NCBI RefSeq assembly: GCF_003660445.1
Contig: NZ_QZVQ01000002.1
Coordinates: forward strand, 248,001 to 312,000
Direction of reading: 5' to 3'
DNA from: Croceibacterium ferulae
Lineage (GTDB): Bacteria; Pseudomonadota; Alphaproteobacteria; Sphingomonadales; Sphingomonadaceae
DNA: 64,000 nt
Shown one piece after another: positions 28,402 to 37,002 of this stretch (position 1 is its first letter; the number at the start of each line of letters is the position of its first letter). The translations under genes and the position numbers were made by a program. Under the pieces are notes generated by a model. The model was not told the origin of the DNA, ran no database searches, and saw nothing but the letters and a program-made list of their open reading frames with translations.

Positions 28402-29588
28402 CCGGTGTGATCCTCGACATCTCGCGCCTGATCTCGCGCATCCGCTATTCGACGCCGTCGGGCGTGGATCGGGTGGAGATGGCCTATGCCCGCGGGCTGC
28501 TGTCGCATTATGGCGACGATCTCGCCTTCGCCGCGCTGCATCCTGCCGGCCTGTATGGCCGCGTGCGTCGCCCGGTGGCCCTTGCCTATCTCGACACGCT
28601 GGAACGCCGCTGGTCCGCGCAGGAGGATGGCCCGCCGCGCCGCTCCCTTCCCTCCATCCTGCCGCAGCTGAACGCACTGCTGCCCACCCGTCAGGGGATC
28701 GGCAGCGGCGGGGTCTATGTCCAGGCATCGCCCCATCATCTGACGCGGGCCGATGTGGTGCGCCGGATCATGCAGCGCGAACGCGCCCGCTTCCTGTGCC
28801 TGGTGCATGACCTGATCCCGATCGAATATCCCGAATATGCCCGCCCCACGGGCGCTGCGCTGCACCGACAGCGGATCGAGACGGTGGCGACGGTGATCGG
28901 TGAAACCAACGGCGGGGCCATCGTCAATTCCGCCGCCACCGGCCGGTCGCTGCAACCCTGGCTGCGGCCCGGCACGCCGGTTCATGTCGCGCTGCTGGGA
29001 ACAGAGGCGCTGCCGCCGGCCGAACCGGAGCGGGGCGATGGCCGACCTTACTTCGTGTGCCTCGGCACGATCGAGCCGCGCAAGAATCACCTGCTGCTGC
29101 TGCATCTGTGGCGCGTGCTGGTGCAGACGCTGCCCCCGGCAGAGGTGCCCCGGCTGGTAATCATCGGCCGGCGCGGCTGGGAGAACGAACAGGTCATCGA
29201 CATGCTGGAGCGATGCCCCGCTTTGACCGGTCATGTGGAGGAGCTGGGCGGCTGTCCCGACCGGCGCCTGTCCGCCCTGTTGCGGGGCGCAAAGGCGCTG
29301 CTGATGCCGTCATTTGCCGAAGGGTATGGCATGCCGGTGGCGGAGGCGCTATCCGTGGGCACGCCGGTCATCTGCAGCGACCTGCCCGCCCTGCACGAGG
29401 TCGGCGGCGCTGTGCCGGACTATCTGGACCCGCTGGATGGGCCAGGCTGGCGCCGCGCGGTGCTGGATCATGCCGCCGATGGCCCGGTGCGGACCGCGCA
29501 GATGCAACGCTTGCCGCACTGGCGCAATCCGGGCTGGGTGGAGCACATCGCCATTGTGGCAGGTGCGATCGAACAGCTGAGGAGCTAG
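28398..29588 (+). CDS. Glycosyltransferase family 4 protein
   Basis: A 396-residue GT-B retaining glycosyltransferase. The C-terminal donor-binding half shows LGTIEPRKNH, LVIIGRRGWENE, and the EGYGMPVAEALSVGTPV stretch with the family glutamates. The N-terminal acceptor half has CLVHDLIPIEYPEY. ATG overlaps the kpsC stop by four bases, so it belongs to the polysaccharide operon and probably adds a sugar to the repeat unit or a linker. Acceptor and sugar cannot be deduced. Confidence 0.88.
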   Translation: MTGVILDISRLISRIRYSTPSGVDRVEMAYARGLLSHYGDDLAFAALHPAGLYGRVRRPVALAYLDTLERRWSAQEDGPPRRSLPSILPQLNALLPTRQGIGSGGVYVQASPHHLTRADVVRRIMQRERARFLCLVHDLIPIEYPEYARPTGAALHRQRIETVATVIGETNGGAIVNSAATGRSLQPWLRPGTPVHVALLGTEALPPAEPERGDGRPYFVCLGTIEPRKNHLLLLHLWRVLVQTLPPAEVPRLVIIGRRGWENEQVIDMLERCPALTGHVEELGGCPDRRLSALLRGAKALLMPSFAEGYGMPVAEALSVGTPVICSDLPALHEVGGAVPDYLDPLDGPGWRRAVLDHAADGPVRTAQMQRLPHWRNPGWVEHIAIVAGAIEQLRS

Positions 29589-29598
29589 ACCCGGCGGG

Positions 29599-30135
29599 TC
29601 AGCCCCGCCATTCCCGGCGTTCTTCCGCCTGGCGCAGCACCTCGTAAGCCACCTGGTACGCCTGAAACGCCTTGGCCGCCTCGGCATCGTTCGGGCGCAC
29701 GTCGGGGTGCACCTCCTTGGCCTTGGCGCGCCACGCCTTCTTCACGGCTTCGAAATCGGCATCGGGATCGAGTTCCAGCACATCCAGCGCGCGCATCTCG
29801 TCGGCACTGCGGCTACCATCGCCGCTGCCGCCCCAGCCATAGTGTTGCGCCTGGGCATAGCCTGCATTGCTGCTGCTCTCGGCGCCTTCGCGCGCCGCCG
29901 CCTCTTCCTTCTCCAGCCCGGCGAAATAGTCCCAGCCGCGATTATACTCGGCGGCGTGCGGCTGGCAGAAATACCAGCGTTCGGGGCTGTTGGGCGCCTT
30001 GGGAGCGGGGCAGTTGCCCGGCTGCTCGCAACCATGCCGGTCGCATAGCCGGACCTTCGCCGCTTCCCGCCCGGACTCACCATAGGCGCGCCAGCGGGGA
30101 AAACCCCAGTCGAGCGAGCGGCTGTTCCGCACCAT
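29599..30135 (-). CDS. J-domain protein with N-terminal CxxxxC/CxxH module
   Basis: A 178-residue Hsp70 co-chaperone-like protein. The J domain is at the C-terminus (about residues 115-175) with the HPD motif in EVHPDVRPND. The N-terminal part carries LCDRHGCEQPGNC and YFCQPHAAEYN, a C-x4-C ... C-x2-H arrangement that could bind zinc, then NRGWDYFAGLE. The protein encoded at 52621-53214 has the same arrangement. It is the last gene of the his-tol-pal run, 115 bases after pal, and converges with the GT4 gene 10 bases away. Confidence 0.82.
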   Translation of the reverse strand: MVRNSRSLDWGFPRWRAYGESGREAAKVRLCDRHGCEQPGNCPAPKAPNSPERWYFCQPHAAEYNRGWDYFAGLEKEEAAAREGAESSSNAGYAQAQHYGWGGSGDGSRSADEMRALDVLELDPDADFEAVKKAWRAKAKEVHPDVRPNDAEAAKAFQAYQVAYEVLRQAEERREWRG

Positions 30136-30204
30136 TACCAAACACCTGCGTTCATCATGCCGATATAGGGCAGCCCGACGCAGGTGCAAAGCGGCCGGCG
30201 CCCA

Positions 30205-30220
30205 CGGACCATCCGGTCCG
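30205..30220 (-). terminator. Hairpin downstream of pal
   Basis: CGGACC and GGTCCG pair around an ATCC loop about 30 bases after the pal stop; two more pairs are possible beyond a mismatch. There is no T-tract, so termination strength is uncertain. It could separate tol-pal from the J-domain gene. Confidence 0.4.
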
Positions 30221-30250
30221 CGGCACGCCGGCCGAATTGCTTGCCGTAGA

Positions 30251-30763
30251 TCAGTTGATGATCACGGTCACCGCACGGCGGTTCTGGGCATAGGCGGCCT
30301 GATCGGAGCCGATCGCCTTCGGGCGTTCCTTGCCGTAGCTGACCGTGGTGACCCGGTTGGCGGGCACGCCCAGGCTGACCAGGTAGTTCTTCGCGGCATT
30401 GGCGCGACGTTCGCCCAGCGCCAGGTTGTAGTCACGGGTGCCGCGTTCGTCGGCATGCCCTTCGACCGTGGCGCGGATCTGCGCATACTGCGCCATGTAC
30501 TGCGCCTGTGCGCGCAAAGCGGCCTGATCCTGGCTGTCGATGTCGTACTTGTCCGTGTCGAAGTAGATCGTGTCCTGCCCGCGCATCGCTTCCACGAAGT
30601 GCGCCTGCGTGCCCGGAGCGGCGGCGGCGGGGCCGGTCGGTCCCGTCGTGGGGGCGGGCGTGGTCTGCTGCGGCGGCGGCGGCAGTTCTTCCGGCGCCTT
30701 CTTCGAACAGGCGGCAAGCCCCAATGTGCTCACGGCTGCCATGGCCAGAACCAAATTCTTCAT
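30251..30763 (-). CDS. pal: Peptidoglycan-associated lipoprotein Pal
   Basis: Outer-membrane lipoprotein that binds peptidoglycan and works with TolB in outer-membrane constriction during division. The 170-residue precursor has a lipoprotein signal with lipobox LAAC (Cys19), a Pro/Thr/Gly-rich linker, and an OmpA-like domain at about residues 62-168 containing TVEGHADERGTRDYN and the ALGERRANAAKNYL helix. A strong AAGGAG lies upstream of ATG 30763. No cpoB/ybgF follows it here. Confidence 0.96.
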   Translation of the reverse strand: MKNLVLAMAAVSTLGLAACSKKAPEELPPPPQQTTPAPTTGPTGPAAAAPGTQAHFVEAMRGQDTIYFDTDKYDIDSQDQAALRAQAQYMAQYAQIRATVEGHADERGTRDYNLALGERRANAAKNYLVSLGVPANRVTTVSYGKERPKAIGSDQAAYAQNRRAVTVIIN

Positions 30764-30822
30764 GCCCTCATCTCCTTCTCTCGAACACTTGTCGGCTCGT
30801 CTCGTCGCGCTTCAGCAACGCT

Positions 30823-32217
30823 TCAAGGCAGAACCGGACCCCACGAGGGGTCGGATGCATTGACCGGCGTGTCAAGCTTGCGCTCGTTCCGGCCGGTCAG
30901 ATCGACCTGCCAGATGGTCGTTTCGCCACCGCCACGGGCCGTGCGGAAGAACTGCACGATGCGGCCGTTTGGCGCCCAGGTCGGCGCCTCGTCCTGCCAG
31001 CCATTGGTCAGGTGGCGCATGTTGCGCCCGGCCGGGCTCATGACGGCCACCCGCAGGTCGCCGGCGATGTGGGTGAAGGCGATCTGGTCGCCACGCGGGC
31101 TCCATTCCGGCGTCGCTGCGCGGCCCCCGAAGAAGCTGATCCGCCGCTGGTCCGATCCGTCGGCATTCATGACATAGACCTGCTGGCTGCCAGAACGGTC
31201 GCTCTCGAACACGATCTGCGACCCGTCCGGCGAATAGGATCCGCCCACATCCAGCCCGGGGCTGTCCGTCAGCTTCACGCTCTGCCCACCGGTCGCCGGC
31301 ACGCGGTAGATGTCCGTGTTGCCGGATGTCGCCATGGAATACAGGATGTACCGGCCATCGGGCGACCAGCGCGGGGCGAAGGTCGGGTTCTGGCTTTCGG
31401 TCACCAGCGTCTGTCGCCCGGAACCCACATCGTAGACGAAGATTCGCGGATAGCCGTTCAGGTAGCTGAGATAGACGATCTTCGAATAATCGGGCGAGTA
31501 GCGCGGTGTCAGCGCCATGGACTGGCCATTGGTGATGAAGCGCAGATTGGCCCCGTCGCTGTCCATGATGGCCAGCCGCTTGACCCGATTGTCCTTCGGA
31601 CCGCTCTCGGCGATGAAAGCGATCTTGCTGTCGAAGAACGGGCTTTCGCCTGACAGCCGGGCATAGACCATGTCGGCGCAGCGATGCGCGGCGCGGCGCC
31701 AGTCCGTCGGCGCGACCTGCCAGCCTTCGCGCACCAGCTGCTGACCCAGTTGCACATCGTACAAGTAGCATCCGACGGTCAGCTGGCCATCGGCGCCGGC
31801 GCGGACATAGCCATGCACCAGCATCTCCGCGGAACGACCGCGCCACTGGTCGAAGGCGGGTGCAGTAATTTGCGGGTAAGCGGGCCGCGGCAGCGAGCCC
31901 GGCCCCACTGGCCGGAACAGGCCATTGTTGCGCAGATCGGAATAGACCACCTCCGCCAGGGCCATCCCGAGCGCGGTCGTGCCCTGCGCATTGGCGGGGG
32001 TCGCCTGTTCGCGGTCGGTGGCGAAAGCGGGAATGGCGATCCCCAGATCCTGCCAATCGCTCTCGTCCGTGACGGAGCCGGTCAGCCCGCCAGTGTCCTG
32101 CCCTTCGCCGGCGGGTGTTTCGGTCGGGTTCGGCAGCGGAGTGGTCCCTTGCGCGAATGCCGGTGCCGCCAACAGGCCCAAGGCGGAGGCGAATAGCGGG
32201 ATGAGATACAGCTTCAT
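30823..32217 (-). CDS. tolB: Tol-Pal system beta-propeller protein TolB
   Basis: Periplasmic protein that binds Pal and is released by energised TolA. The 464-residue precursor has a signal peptide (about residues 1-22, ending AFAQ), an N-terminal Rossmann-like domain, and a six-bladed beta-propeller with repeated SPDG units: TPRYSPDYSKIVY, APRWSPDGRYILY, GSYSPDGSQIVFESD, TPEWSPRGDQIAFT and APTWAPNGRIVQF. It starts five bases after the tolA stop, so it is coupled. Confidence 0.96.
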   Translation of the reverse strand: MKLYLIPLFASALGLLAAPAFAQGTTPLPNPTETPAGEGQDTGGLTGSVTDESDWQDLGIAIPAFATDREQATPANAQGTTALGMALAEVVYSDLRNNGLFRPVGPGSLPRPAYPQITAPAFDQWRGRSAEMLVHGYVRAGADGQLTVGCYLYDVQLGQQLVREGWQVAPTDWRRAAHRCADMVYARLSGESPFFDSKIAFIAESGPKDNRVKRLAIMDSDGANLRFITNGQSMALTPRYSPDYSKIVYLSYLNGYPRIFVYDVGSGRQTLVTESQNPTFAPRWSPDGRYILYSMATSGNTDIYRVPATGGQSVKLTDSPGLDVGGSYSPDGSQIVFESDRSGSQQVYVMNADGSDQRRISFFGGRAATPEWSPRGDQIAFTHIAGDLRVAVMSPAGRNMRHLTNGWQDEAPTWAPNGRIVQFFRTARGGGETTIWQVDLTGRNERKLDTPVNASDPSWGPVLP

Positions 32218-32222
32218 GGCAA

Positions 32223-33134
32223 TCACAATCTCCGGTCGAAGCGCCACGAGGTGACGCGGCGCCACTTGTCGTAGAACTGGTCGGGCAGGTTGAATGGCGC
32301 AGCCAGCTGCACGGCGCGGATTGCCCGTTCCGCGTGCAGCTGCGCCTGGGGCCGGTTGGATTCGGTGATGCCCGACTGGCTGACGACGCGCGGCGTGCCT
32401 TTCAGGCTGCCATTCTCGTTCAGCTCCCAGCTGAGCACCGTAACGAGCTGGTCGGCATCCACCCCTTGCGGCGCGCTCCAGTGCGGCTTGAGCTGGCGGT
32501 TGATGGCCTGCGCCAGGGACGCCTGCTCCGCAGCACCGAACGCCGCGGCAGGCGTACCGCTGGACTGCGTGCGTTCACCGGCGCTGGTACCAGCGAGGAA
32601 ATCCGATCCGATGCGGCTGCCGCCGGCACGCTCGGCCGGACGGCTGGGCTGCGGCGCCGGACGGGTGGCGGCACGGCTCGGCTGCGCGGCGGGACGTGTG
32701 GTAGCGCGGCTTGGCGCCGGGCTGGGCCGCGTCTGCGCGGGGCGCGAAGGTGCGGGTGACGGGCGAGCACTGGCACGCGGGCTTGGCCGGGCGGACGGCC
32801 GGGGCGCCGGCTGCGTGCGCTCCACCGGCCGGGGCGGCGGCTCTGCCACCGGCTCCGGCTCCGCTGCCGGTTCGGGTGCGGGTGCCGGCGGCGGGGCCGA
32901 AACCGGCGCCAGCTCCGGCGCGATCGCGGCCTGCGCCTGCGCTGAGGGATCGGGCGCGGTGGATTGCAGGCTGACCTCGTCCGCCAGGCTGACGGTGATC
33001 GCTTCAGGCTGGGCGAGCGGCACGGATGGCGCCTTGTCATGCAGCCACAGCGCGGCGAATAGCGCGATATGCGCCACCGCCGCGACGGTGAGACCCAGGC
33101 GCTCCTCGCGCGAGAGGTGAACGGCCCCTGTCAT
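32223..33134 (-). CDS. tolA: TolA-like energy-transducing protein
   Basis: Inner-membrane protein that spans the periplasm and couples TolQR to TolB/Pal. The 303-residue product has a short cytoplasmic N-terminus, one membrane segment (about residues 13-31), a very long Pro/Ala/Arg-rich linker (about 65-170) with near-repeats of AQPSRAATRPAPQPSRP type, and a C-terminal domain from about 205 that resembles the TolA/TonB C-domain. The linker is proline-rich rather than the helical lysine/alanine-rich form of E. coli. Position between tolR and tolB supports the call. Confidence 0.87.
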   Translation of the reverse strand: MTGAVHLSREERLGLTVAAVAHIALFAALWLHDKAPSVPLAQPEAITVSLADEVSLQSTAPDPSAQAQAAIAPELAPVSAPPPAPAPEPAAEPEPVAEPPPRPVERTQPAPRPSARPSPRASARPSPAPSRPAQTRPSPAPSRATTRPAAQPSRAATRPAPQPSRPAERAGGSRIGSDFLAGTSAGERTQSSGTPAAAFGAAEQASLAQAINRQLKPHWSAPQGVDADQLVTVLSWELNENGSLKGTPRVVSQSGITESNRPQAQLHAERAIRAVQLAAPFNLPDQFYDKWRRVTSWRFDRRL

Positions 33135-33144
33135 GTCCGTGTGG

Positions 33145-33597
33145 CTATGGAGCAGTGGCTGAACCGTTGGTGACCAGCGAGATCGAATTGAAGCCTGCGC
33201 GGTTCAACTCACCCATCACTGCCACCACCCGGCCGTAATCCAGCGCACGATCGGCGCGCAGGGTCACCAGCGGCGGCTCGGCACCGCTGCCGGCCGCCAG
33301 CGATTCGAGCGCCGCCGGCAGCCCGCCCTCGGGCACCTGGCCATCGTCGATGAAGATGAAGCCCTGCTGATCGATCGACACGGCGATGCTCTGCGGGTCC
33401 TGCTCGGCGGGCGCGGCGCGGCTGTCGGGCAGCTCCACCGGCACCGCGCTCTGCATCAGCGGGGCGGTGACCATGAAGATGATCAGCAGCACGAGCATGA
33501 CGTCGACCAGCGGCGTCACGTTGATCTCGGCCACGGCGGCGCGCCGGCGGCTGCGCCCGCGGCCCCGGCTGCCGCCGGATGCCATACCCATCGCCAT
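33145..33597 (-). CDS. tolR: Biopolymer transporter TolR (ExbD family)
   Basis: Inner-membrane partner of TolQ that forms the proton channel. The 150-residue protein has an Arg/Gly-rich cytoplasmic N-terminus, one membrane segment with the essential aspartate in NVTPLVDVMLVLLIIF (about residues 27-42), and a periplasmic domain containing VTLRADRALDYGRVV. Its ATG overlaps the tolQ stop by one base. Confidence 0.96.
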   Translation of the reverse strand: MAMGMASGGSRGRGRSRRRAAVAEINVTPLVDVMLVLLIIFMVTAPLMQSAVPVELPDSRAAPAEQDPQSIAVSIDQQGFIFIDDGQVPEGGLPAALESLAAGSGAEPPLVTLRADRALDYGRVVAVMGELNRAGFNSISLVTNGSATAP

Positions 33598-34304
33598 CAG
33601 CCGCGCTCCAGCTCGCGGCCGATCTGCGCCGCCACCTTGTCGGCGAAGCGCTGCATCCGCGCCTCGTATCCGTTCACCCGGTGGCTGAAGCGGTTATAGG
33701 CGATCACCGCGGGAATGGCCGCGAACAGACCGATGGCGGTGGCGAACAGCGCCTCCGAAATGCCGGGCGCGACAACCGCCAGGCTGGAGTTCTGCTGCGA
33801 CCCGATCTGGAAGAAGCTGTTCATGATGCCCCACACGGTGCCGAACAGACCCACGAAGGGGGCGACGGACCCGGTGGTCGCCAGGAAGTTCAGCCGGTCG
33901 GCCAGCATGTCCGCCTCGGCCGAGACCTGTCCTTCCATCGCCAGCGCCACGCGGCCACGTACACCGGCCGCGTCGCGCACGCCATCGGCGGTGGATGCGT
34001 CCAGTTCCGCGATGCCGGCACCGGCCACCCGGGCAAACGGCGTATCGCGCCGCGACTTGCCGCCGACCAGCCGGGCGGGATCCTCCGCTTCCCAGAAGGC
34101 GCCTTCGAAATCGGTGGAGGCACGGCCGGTCTTGGCCATGCGCAGGGAGAAGCTGACAATGATGGTCCACACCCAGATGCTCGCCAGCACCAGCCCGGCG
34201 ATCACCAGCTGCACCACGATGTCGGCATCCAGGAACAGCTGCACCGGATCGAGCCGGGTCGGTGCGGCGGTGGCGGCACTGGCTGCCAGCAGGGAGACGA
34301 TCAT
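33597..34304 (-). CDS. tolQ: TolQ proton channel subunit (ExbB/MotA family)
   Basis: Multi-pass inner-membrane protein that uses the proton motive force with TolR. The 235-residue product has three membrane segments: about 28-50, 130-150 (TTGSVAPFVGLFGTVWGIM, the conserved signature) and 170-190 (ISEALFATAIGLFAAIPAVI). The ATG overlaps the ybgC stop by one base and the stop overlaps tolR. All elements of the family are present. Confidence 0.97.
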   Translation of the reverse strand: MIVSLLAASAATAAPTRLDPVQLFLDADIVVQLVIAGLVLASIWVWTIIVSFSLRMAKTGRASTDFEGAFWEAEDPARLVGGKSRRDTPFARVAGAGIAELDASTADGVRDAAGVRGRVALAMEGQVSAEADMLADRLNFLATTGSVAPFVGLFGTVWGIMNSFFQIGSQQNSSLAVVAPGISEALFATAIGLFAAIPAVIAYNRFSHRVNGYEARMQRFADKVAAQIGRELERG

Positions 34305-34789
34305 CAGGATTCCTCAGACGCAATGAAAGACTGAAAGGCGGTCCGCCAGGCGGCGGGCTGCCGGGTCGGGCGACCTCCAGGACCGACGAAGCCGACGCGC
34401 ACCTGCGCCTCCGCCAGCATCGGACCCTCACCCATGCCACCATCCCTGTCGCCGTCAAGCTGAAGGAAAGCTTGCTGGATCAGCCGCACGCTCGCCGCGC
34501 CGACCTGCAGCGCGCGGGTGCGGATCAACACCGCATCGTCCAGCCGGGCCGGCGCGAGATAGCGGATCGACAGCTCGGACACGGCATAGGTGCCGGTGCC
34601 GTCCTCTGCCGCGGCGCGCTGGTTCACGCCCAGCAGGCGCAGCAGGTCCGACCGGGCGCGTTCGCACCAGCGCAGGTAATTGGCGTGGTAGGCGATGCCG
34701 GACAGGTCCGTGTCCTCGTAATAGACACGCAGCGCGAACAGATGCGTCGTACCCTGCAGGATGCCCGTCGCCGGGCGCGGCGCCGGCAT
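34304..34789 (-). CDS. ybgC: Acyl-CoA thioesterase YbgC
   Basis: Hotdog-fold thioesterase of 161 residues that usually heads tol-pal operons. The 4HBT motif is clear: RVYYEDTDLSGIAYHANYLRWCER near residue 23, with the catalytic aspartate followed by the YHANY stretch. It overlaps tolQ by one base and lies three bases after hinT. In E. coli it acts on short acyl-CoA/ACP species at the membrane; the substrate here is not evident. Confidence 0.95.
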   Translation of the reverse strand: MPAPRPATGILQGTTHLFALRVYYEDTDLSGIAYHANYLRWCERARSDLLRLLGVNQRAAAEDGTGTYAVSELSIRYLAPARLDDAVLIRTRALQVGAASVRLIQQAFLQLDGDRDGGMGEGPMLAEAQVRVGFVGPGGRPTRQPAAWRTAFQSFIASEES

Positions 34790-34792
34790 CGG

Positions 34793-35170
34793 TCAGCCGG
34801 CGATCATGCGGCCGAGCGGCGCGCCGCCGAACAGGTGGACATGCAGGTGCGGCACTTCCTGCCCGCCATCGGCGCCGACATTGGCCAGCAGGCGGTAGCC
34901 CGGCTCCACCAGCCCCAGCTGCCGCGCAACCGTGCCGACCGCACGGACGAAGCCGGCGATCAGCTCGGCCGGCGCATGGGCCGAGAAGTCGTCCCAGCAG
35001 ACGTAAGCGCCCTTGGGCACCACCAGCACGTGGACGGGCGTCTGCGGGGCGATGTCGTGGAAGGCGAGCGCGTGATCGTCCTCGTAGACCTTGTTGCAGG
35101 GAATCTCCCCGCGCAGGATCCGGGCGAAGATGTTCCCGTCGTCATACGGCAGGGTCGGGTCGATCGGCAT
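34793..35170 (-). CDS. hinT: HIT family nucleotide hydrolase (HinT)
   Basis: Purine nucleotide phosphoramidase/AMP-lysine hydrolase family, 125 residues. The catalytic HIT triad is HLHVHLFGG near residue 107, and the N-terminus NIFARILRGEIPCNKVYEDD is typical. The cytosolic enzyme sits between hisE and ybgC with a one-base overlap to hisE, a frequent arrangement in alphaproteobacteria. Confidence 0.95.
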   Translation of the reverse strand: MPIDPTLPYDDGNIFARILRGEIPCNKVYEDDHALAFHDIAPQTPVHVLVVPKGAYVCWDDFSAHAPAELIAGFVRAVGTVARQLGLVEPGYRLLANVGADGGQEVPHLHVHLFGGAPLGRMIAG

Positions 35171-35487
35171 CAGGCTCCCCTTGCGGCTTTCTCGGCGATC
35201 CCGGAGACGCCCTCGCGCCGGTCCAGCTCCGCCAGCACATCGGCGAAAGGCACGCCCCGTTCCGCCAGCAGCACCATCAGATGGAACAGCAGGTCTGCGC
35301 TTTCACTCACCAGCTTGTCGGGTTCGGCCAGGGCGGCGATGACCACTTCGACCGCCTCTTCCCCCAGCTTGCGCGCGGCGAGCGGCGCGCCGCCGGCCAG
35401 CAGCTTCGCCACATAGGACGTGTCAGGCGCGCCCCCCCGACGCGCGGCGACTGTGGCTTCCAGCCGGGCGAGCGTGTCAGCGGCCAT
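35170..35487 (-). CDS. hisE: Phosphoribosyl-ATP pyrophosphatase
   Basis: Second step of histidine synthesis: hydrolysis of PR-ATP to PR-AMP. The 105-residue all-alpha protein has KLGEEAVEVVIAAL followed by SESADLLFHLMVLLAERG, the MazG-like metal-binding helices. It is a stand-alone HisE, not fused to HisI. Start and stop overlap hisF and hinT by one base each. Confidence 0.95.
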   Translation of the reverse strand: MAADTLARLEATVAARRGGAPDTSYVAKLLAGGAPLAARKLGEEAVEVVIAALAEPDKLVSESADLLFHLMVLLAERGVPFADVLAELDRREGVSGIAEKAARGA

Positions 35488-36248
35488 CAGCTGCGCGCCG
35501 GCAGGCCCGCGGCGCGCAGGGCGGCATGCGCCTCTGCCACGCTGTGCGTGCCGAAATGGAAGATGGACGCGGCCAGCACCGCGCTGGCGCCGCCTTTGGT
35601 GACACCTTCCACCAGATGATCGAGCGTGCCCACACCGCCACTGGCGACCACCGGCACGCTCACCCGGTCGGCAATCGCGCGCGTCAGTTCCAGATCATAA
35701 CCCGCCTTAGTGCCGTCACCATCCATGCTCGTCACCAGCAGCTCCCCTGCCCCCAGCTCGGCCAGGCGCATGGCGTGTTCCACCGCGTCGATGCCGGTGG
35801 AGCGCCGGCCGCCATGGGTGAAGATCTCCCACCGCCCGTCACCACTGCGCCGCGCATCGACCGATGCGACCACGCACTGGCTGCCGAAACGCTGCGCGAT
35901 ATCAGCCACCAGTTCGGGCCGGGCAACCGCTGCGGAATTGACCGCCACCTTGTCCGCCCCTGCCAGCAGCAGCCCGCGGGCATCCTCCGCCGATCGCACG
36001 CCGCCGCCCACGGTCAGCGGCATGAAGCACACTGCCGCCGTGCGGCTGACGATGTCGAGCAGCGTGCCGCGCCCTTCATGCGTGGCGGAGATGTCCAGGA
36101 AGCACAGCTCGTCCGCGCCCGCCGCATCATAGGCGCGGGCCTGTTCCACCGGGTCGCCGGCATCCTGCAGGTCGACGAAGTTGACACCCTTGACCACGCG
36201 GCCGTCGGCCACGTCCAGGCAGGGGATCACGCGGATGCGCACAGTCAT
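35487..36248 (-). CDS. hisF: Imidazole glycerol phosphate synthase cyclase subunit HisF
   Basis: TIM-barrel cyclase that, with HisH, makes IGP and AICAR. The 253-residue protein shows the catalytic aspartates in [17 protein letters not shown] (N-terminus) and SVDARR (about residue 130), plus phosphate-binding GGGVRS and ASGGVGT loops. The ATG overlaps the hisA stop (ATGA) and the stop overlaps hisE. Confidence 0.97.
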   Translation of the reverse strand: MTVRIRVIPCLDVADGRVVKGVNFVDLQDAGDPVEQARAYDAAGADELCFLDISATHEGRGTLLDIVSRTAAVCFMPLTVGGGVRSAEDARGLLLAGADKVAVNSAAVARPELVADIAQRFGSQCVVASVDARRSGDGRWEIFTHGGRRSTGIDAVEHAMRLAELGAGELLVTSMDGDGTKAGYDLELTRAIADRVSVPVVASGGVGTLDHLVEGVTKGGASAVLAASIFHFGTHSVAEAHAALRAAGLPARS

Positions 36249-36973
36249 GCCGGTTCTGCCACCTTCAGCGCCTCTGCCAGGTCCAGCCGCCCGTCATACA
36301 GCGCCCGACCGGTGATCACCCCTTCGATGCCGTCGCCGACATGCGCCGCCAGCGCGTGGATGTCACCGATATCGGCCACGCCGCCGCTGGCGATGACCGG
36401 GATCGACACCGCCTGCGCCAGCGCAACGGTGGCCTCCACATTGCAGCCTTTCAGCAAGCCATCGCGGCCAATATCGGTGAACAGCAGCGCGGCGACGCCG
36501 GCATCCTCGAACCGGCGGGCGAGGTCGGTGGCGGGCACGTCGCTGACCGCGGCCCAGCCTTCGGTCGCAACCATTCCGTCACGCGCGTCGACGGCAACAA
36601 CGATGCGGCCTGCATGCCTGGCCGCCATCTGCTTCACGAAGTCGGGGTCCTTCAGCGCCGCGGTCCCCATGACCACGCGGGCGACGCCCAGCTCCAGCCA
36701 GCCTTCCACCGCAGCAGCATCACGAATGCCGCCACCCAGCTGCACCCGCCCGGGGAAGGCATACAGGATGCCCTCCACCGCCGCGCGGTTCTCCGCCCGT
36801 CCGGCAAAGCTGCCATCCAGGTCCACCACATGCAGATTGGTAGCGCCGGCATCGGCAAACAGGCGCGCCTGCGCCGCGGGATCATCGCCATAGATGGTGG
36901 CGCGATCCATGTCGCCTTCGGCCAGGCGCACGACCTGGCCAGCCTTGAGGTCGATGGCGGGGAATACGATCAT
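36245..36973 (-). CDS. hisA: HisA isomerase (phosphoribosylformimino-AICAR ribotide isomerase)
   Basis: TIM-barrel isomerase for the step before HisFH. The 242-residue protein starts [17 protein letters not shown] with the catalytic aspartate, has [20 protein letters not shown] with the second aspartate, and [12 protein letters not shown] 36973 is chosen because the family begins exactly there; the frame is open upstream through the neighbouring gene but does not code. It is separated from hisH by two non-his genes. Confidence 0.97.
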   Translation of the reverse strand: MIVFPAIDLKAGQVVRLAEGDMDRATIYGDDPAAQARLFADAGATNLHVVDLDGSFAGRAENRAAVEGILYAFPGRVQLGGGIRDAAAVEGWLELGVARVVMGTAALKDPDFVKQMAARHAGRIVVAVDARDGMVATEGWAAVSDVPATDLARRFEDAGVAALLFTDIGRDGLLKGCNVEATVALAQAVSIPVIASGGVADIGDIHALAAHVGDGIEGVITGRALYDGRLDLAEALKVAEPA

Positions 36974-37002
36974 GCCTGCGCGGTTAACATCACAAGTCCG
37001 CT

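Noticed and set aside
29588-29600. Short inverted repeat GACCC/GGGTC between convergent genes
   Set aside because: The arms are only five to six bases with a one- to three-base centre, too weak to call a terminator.
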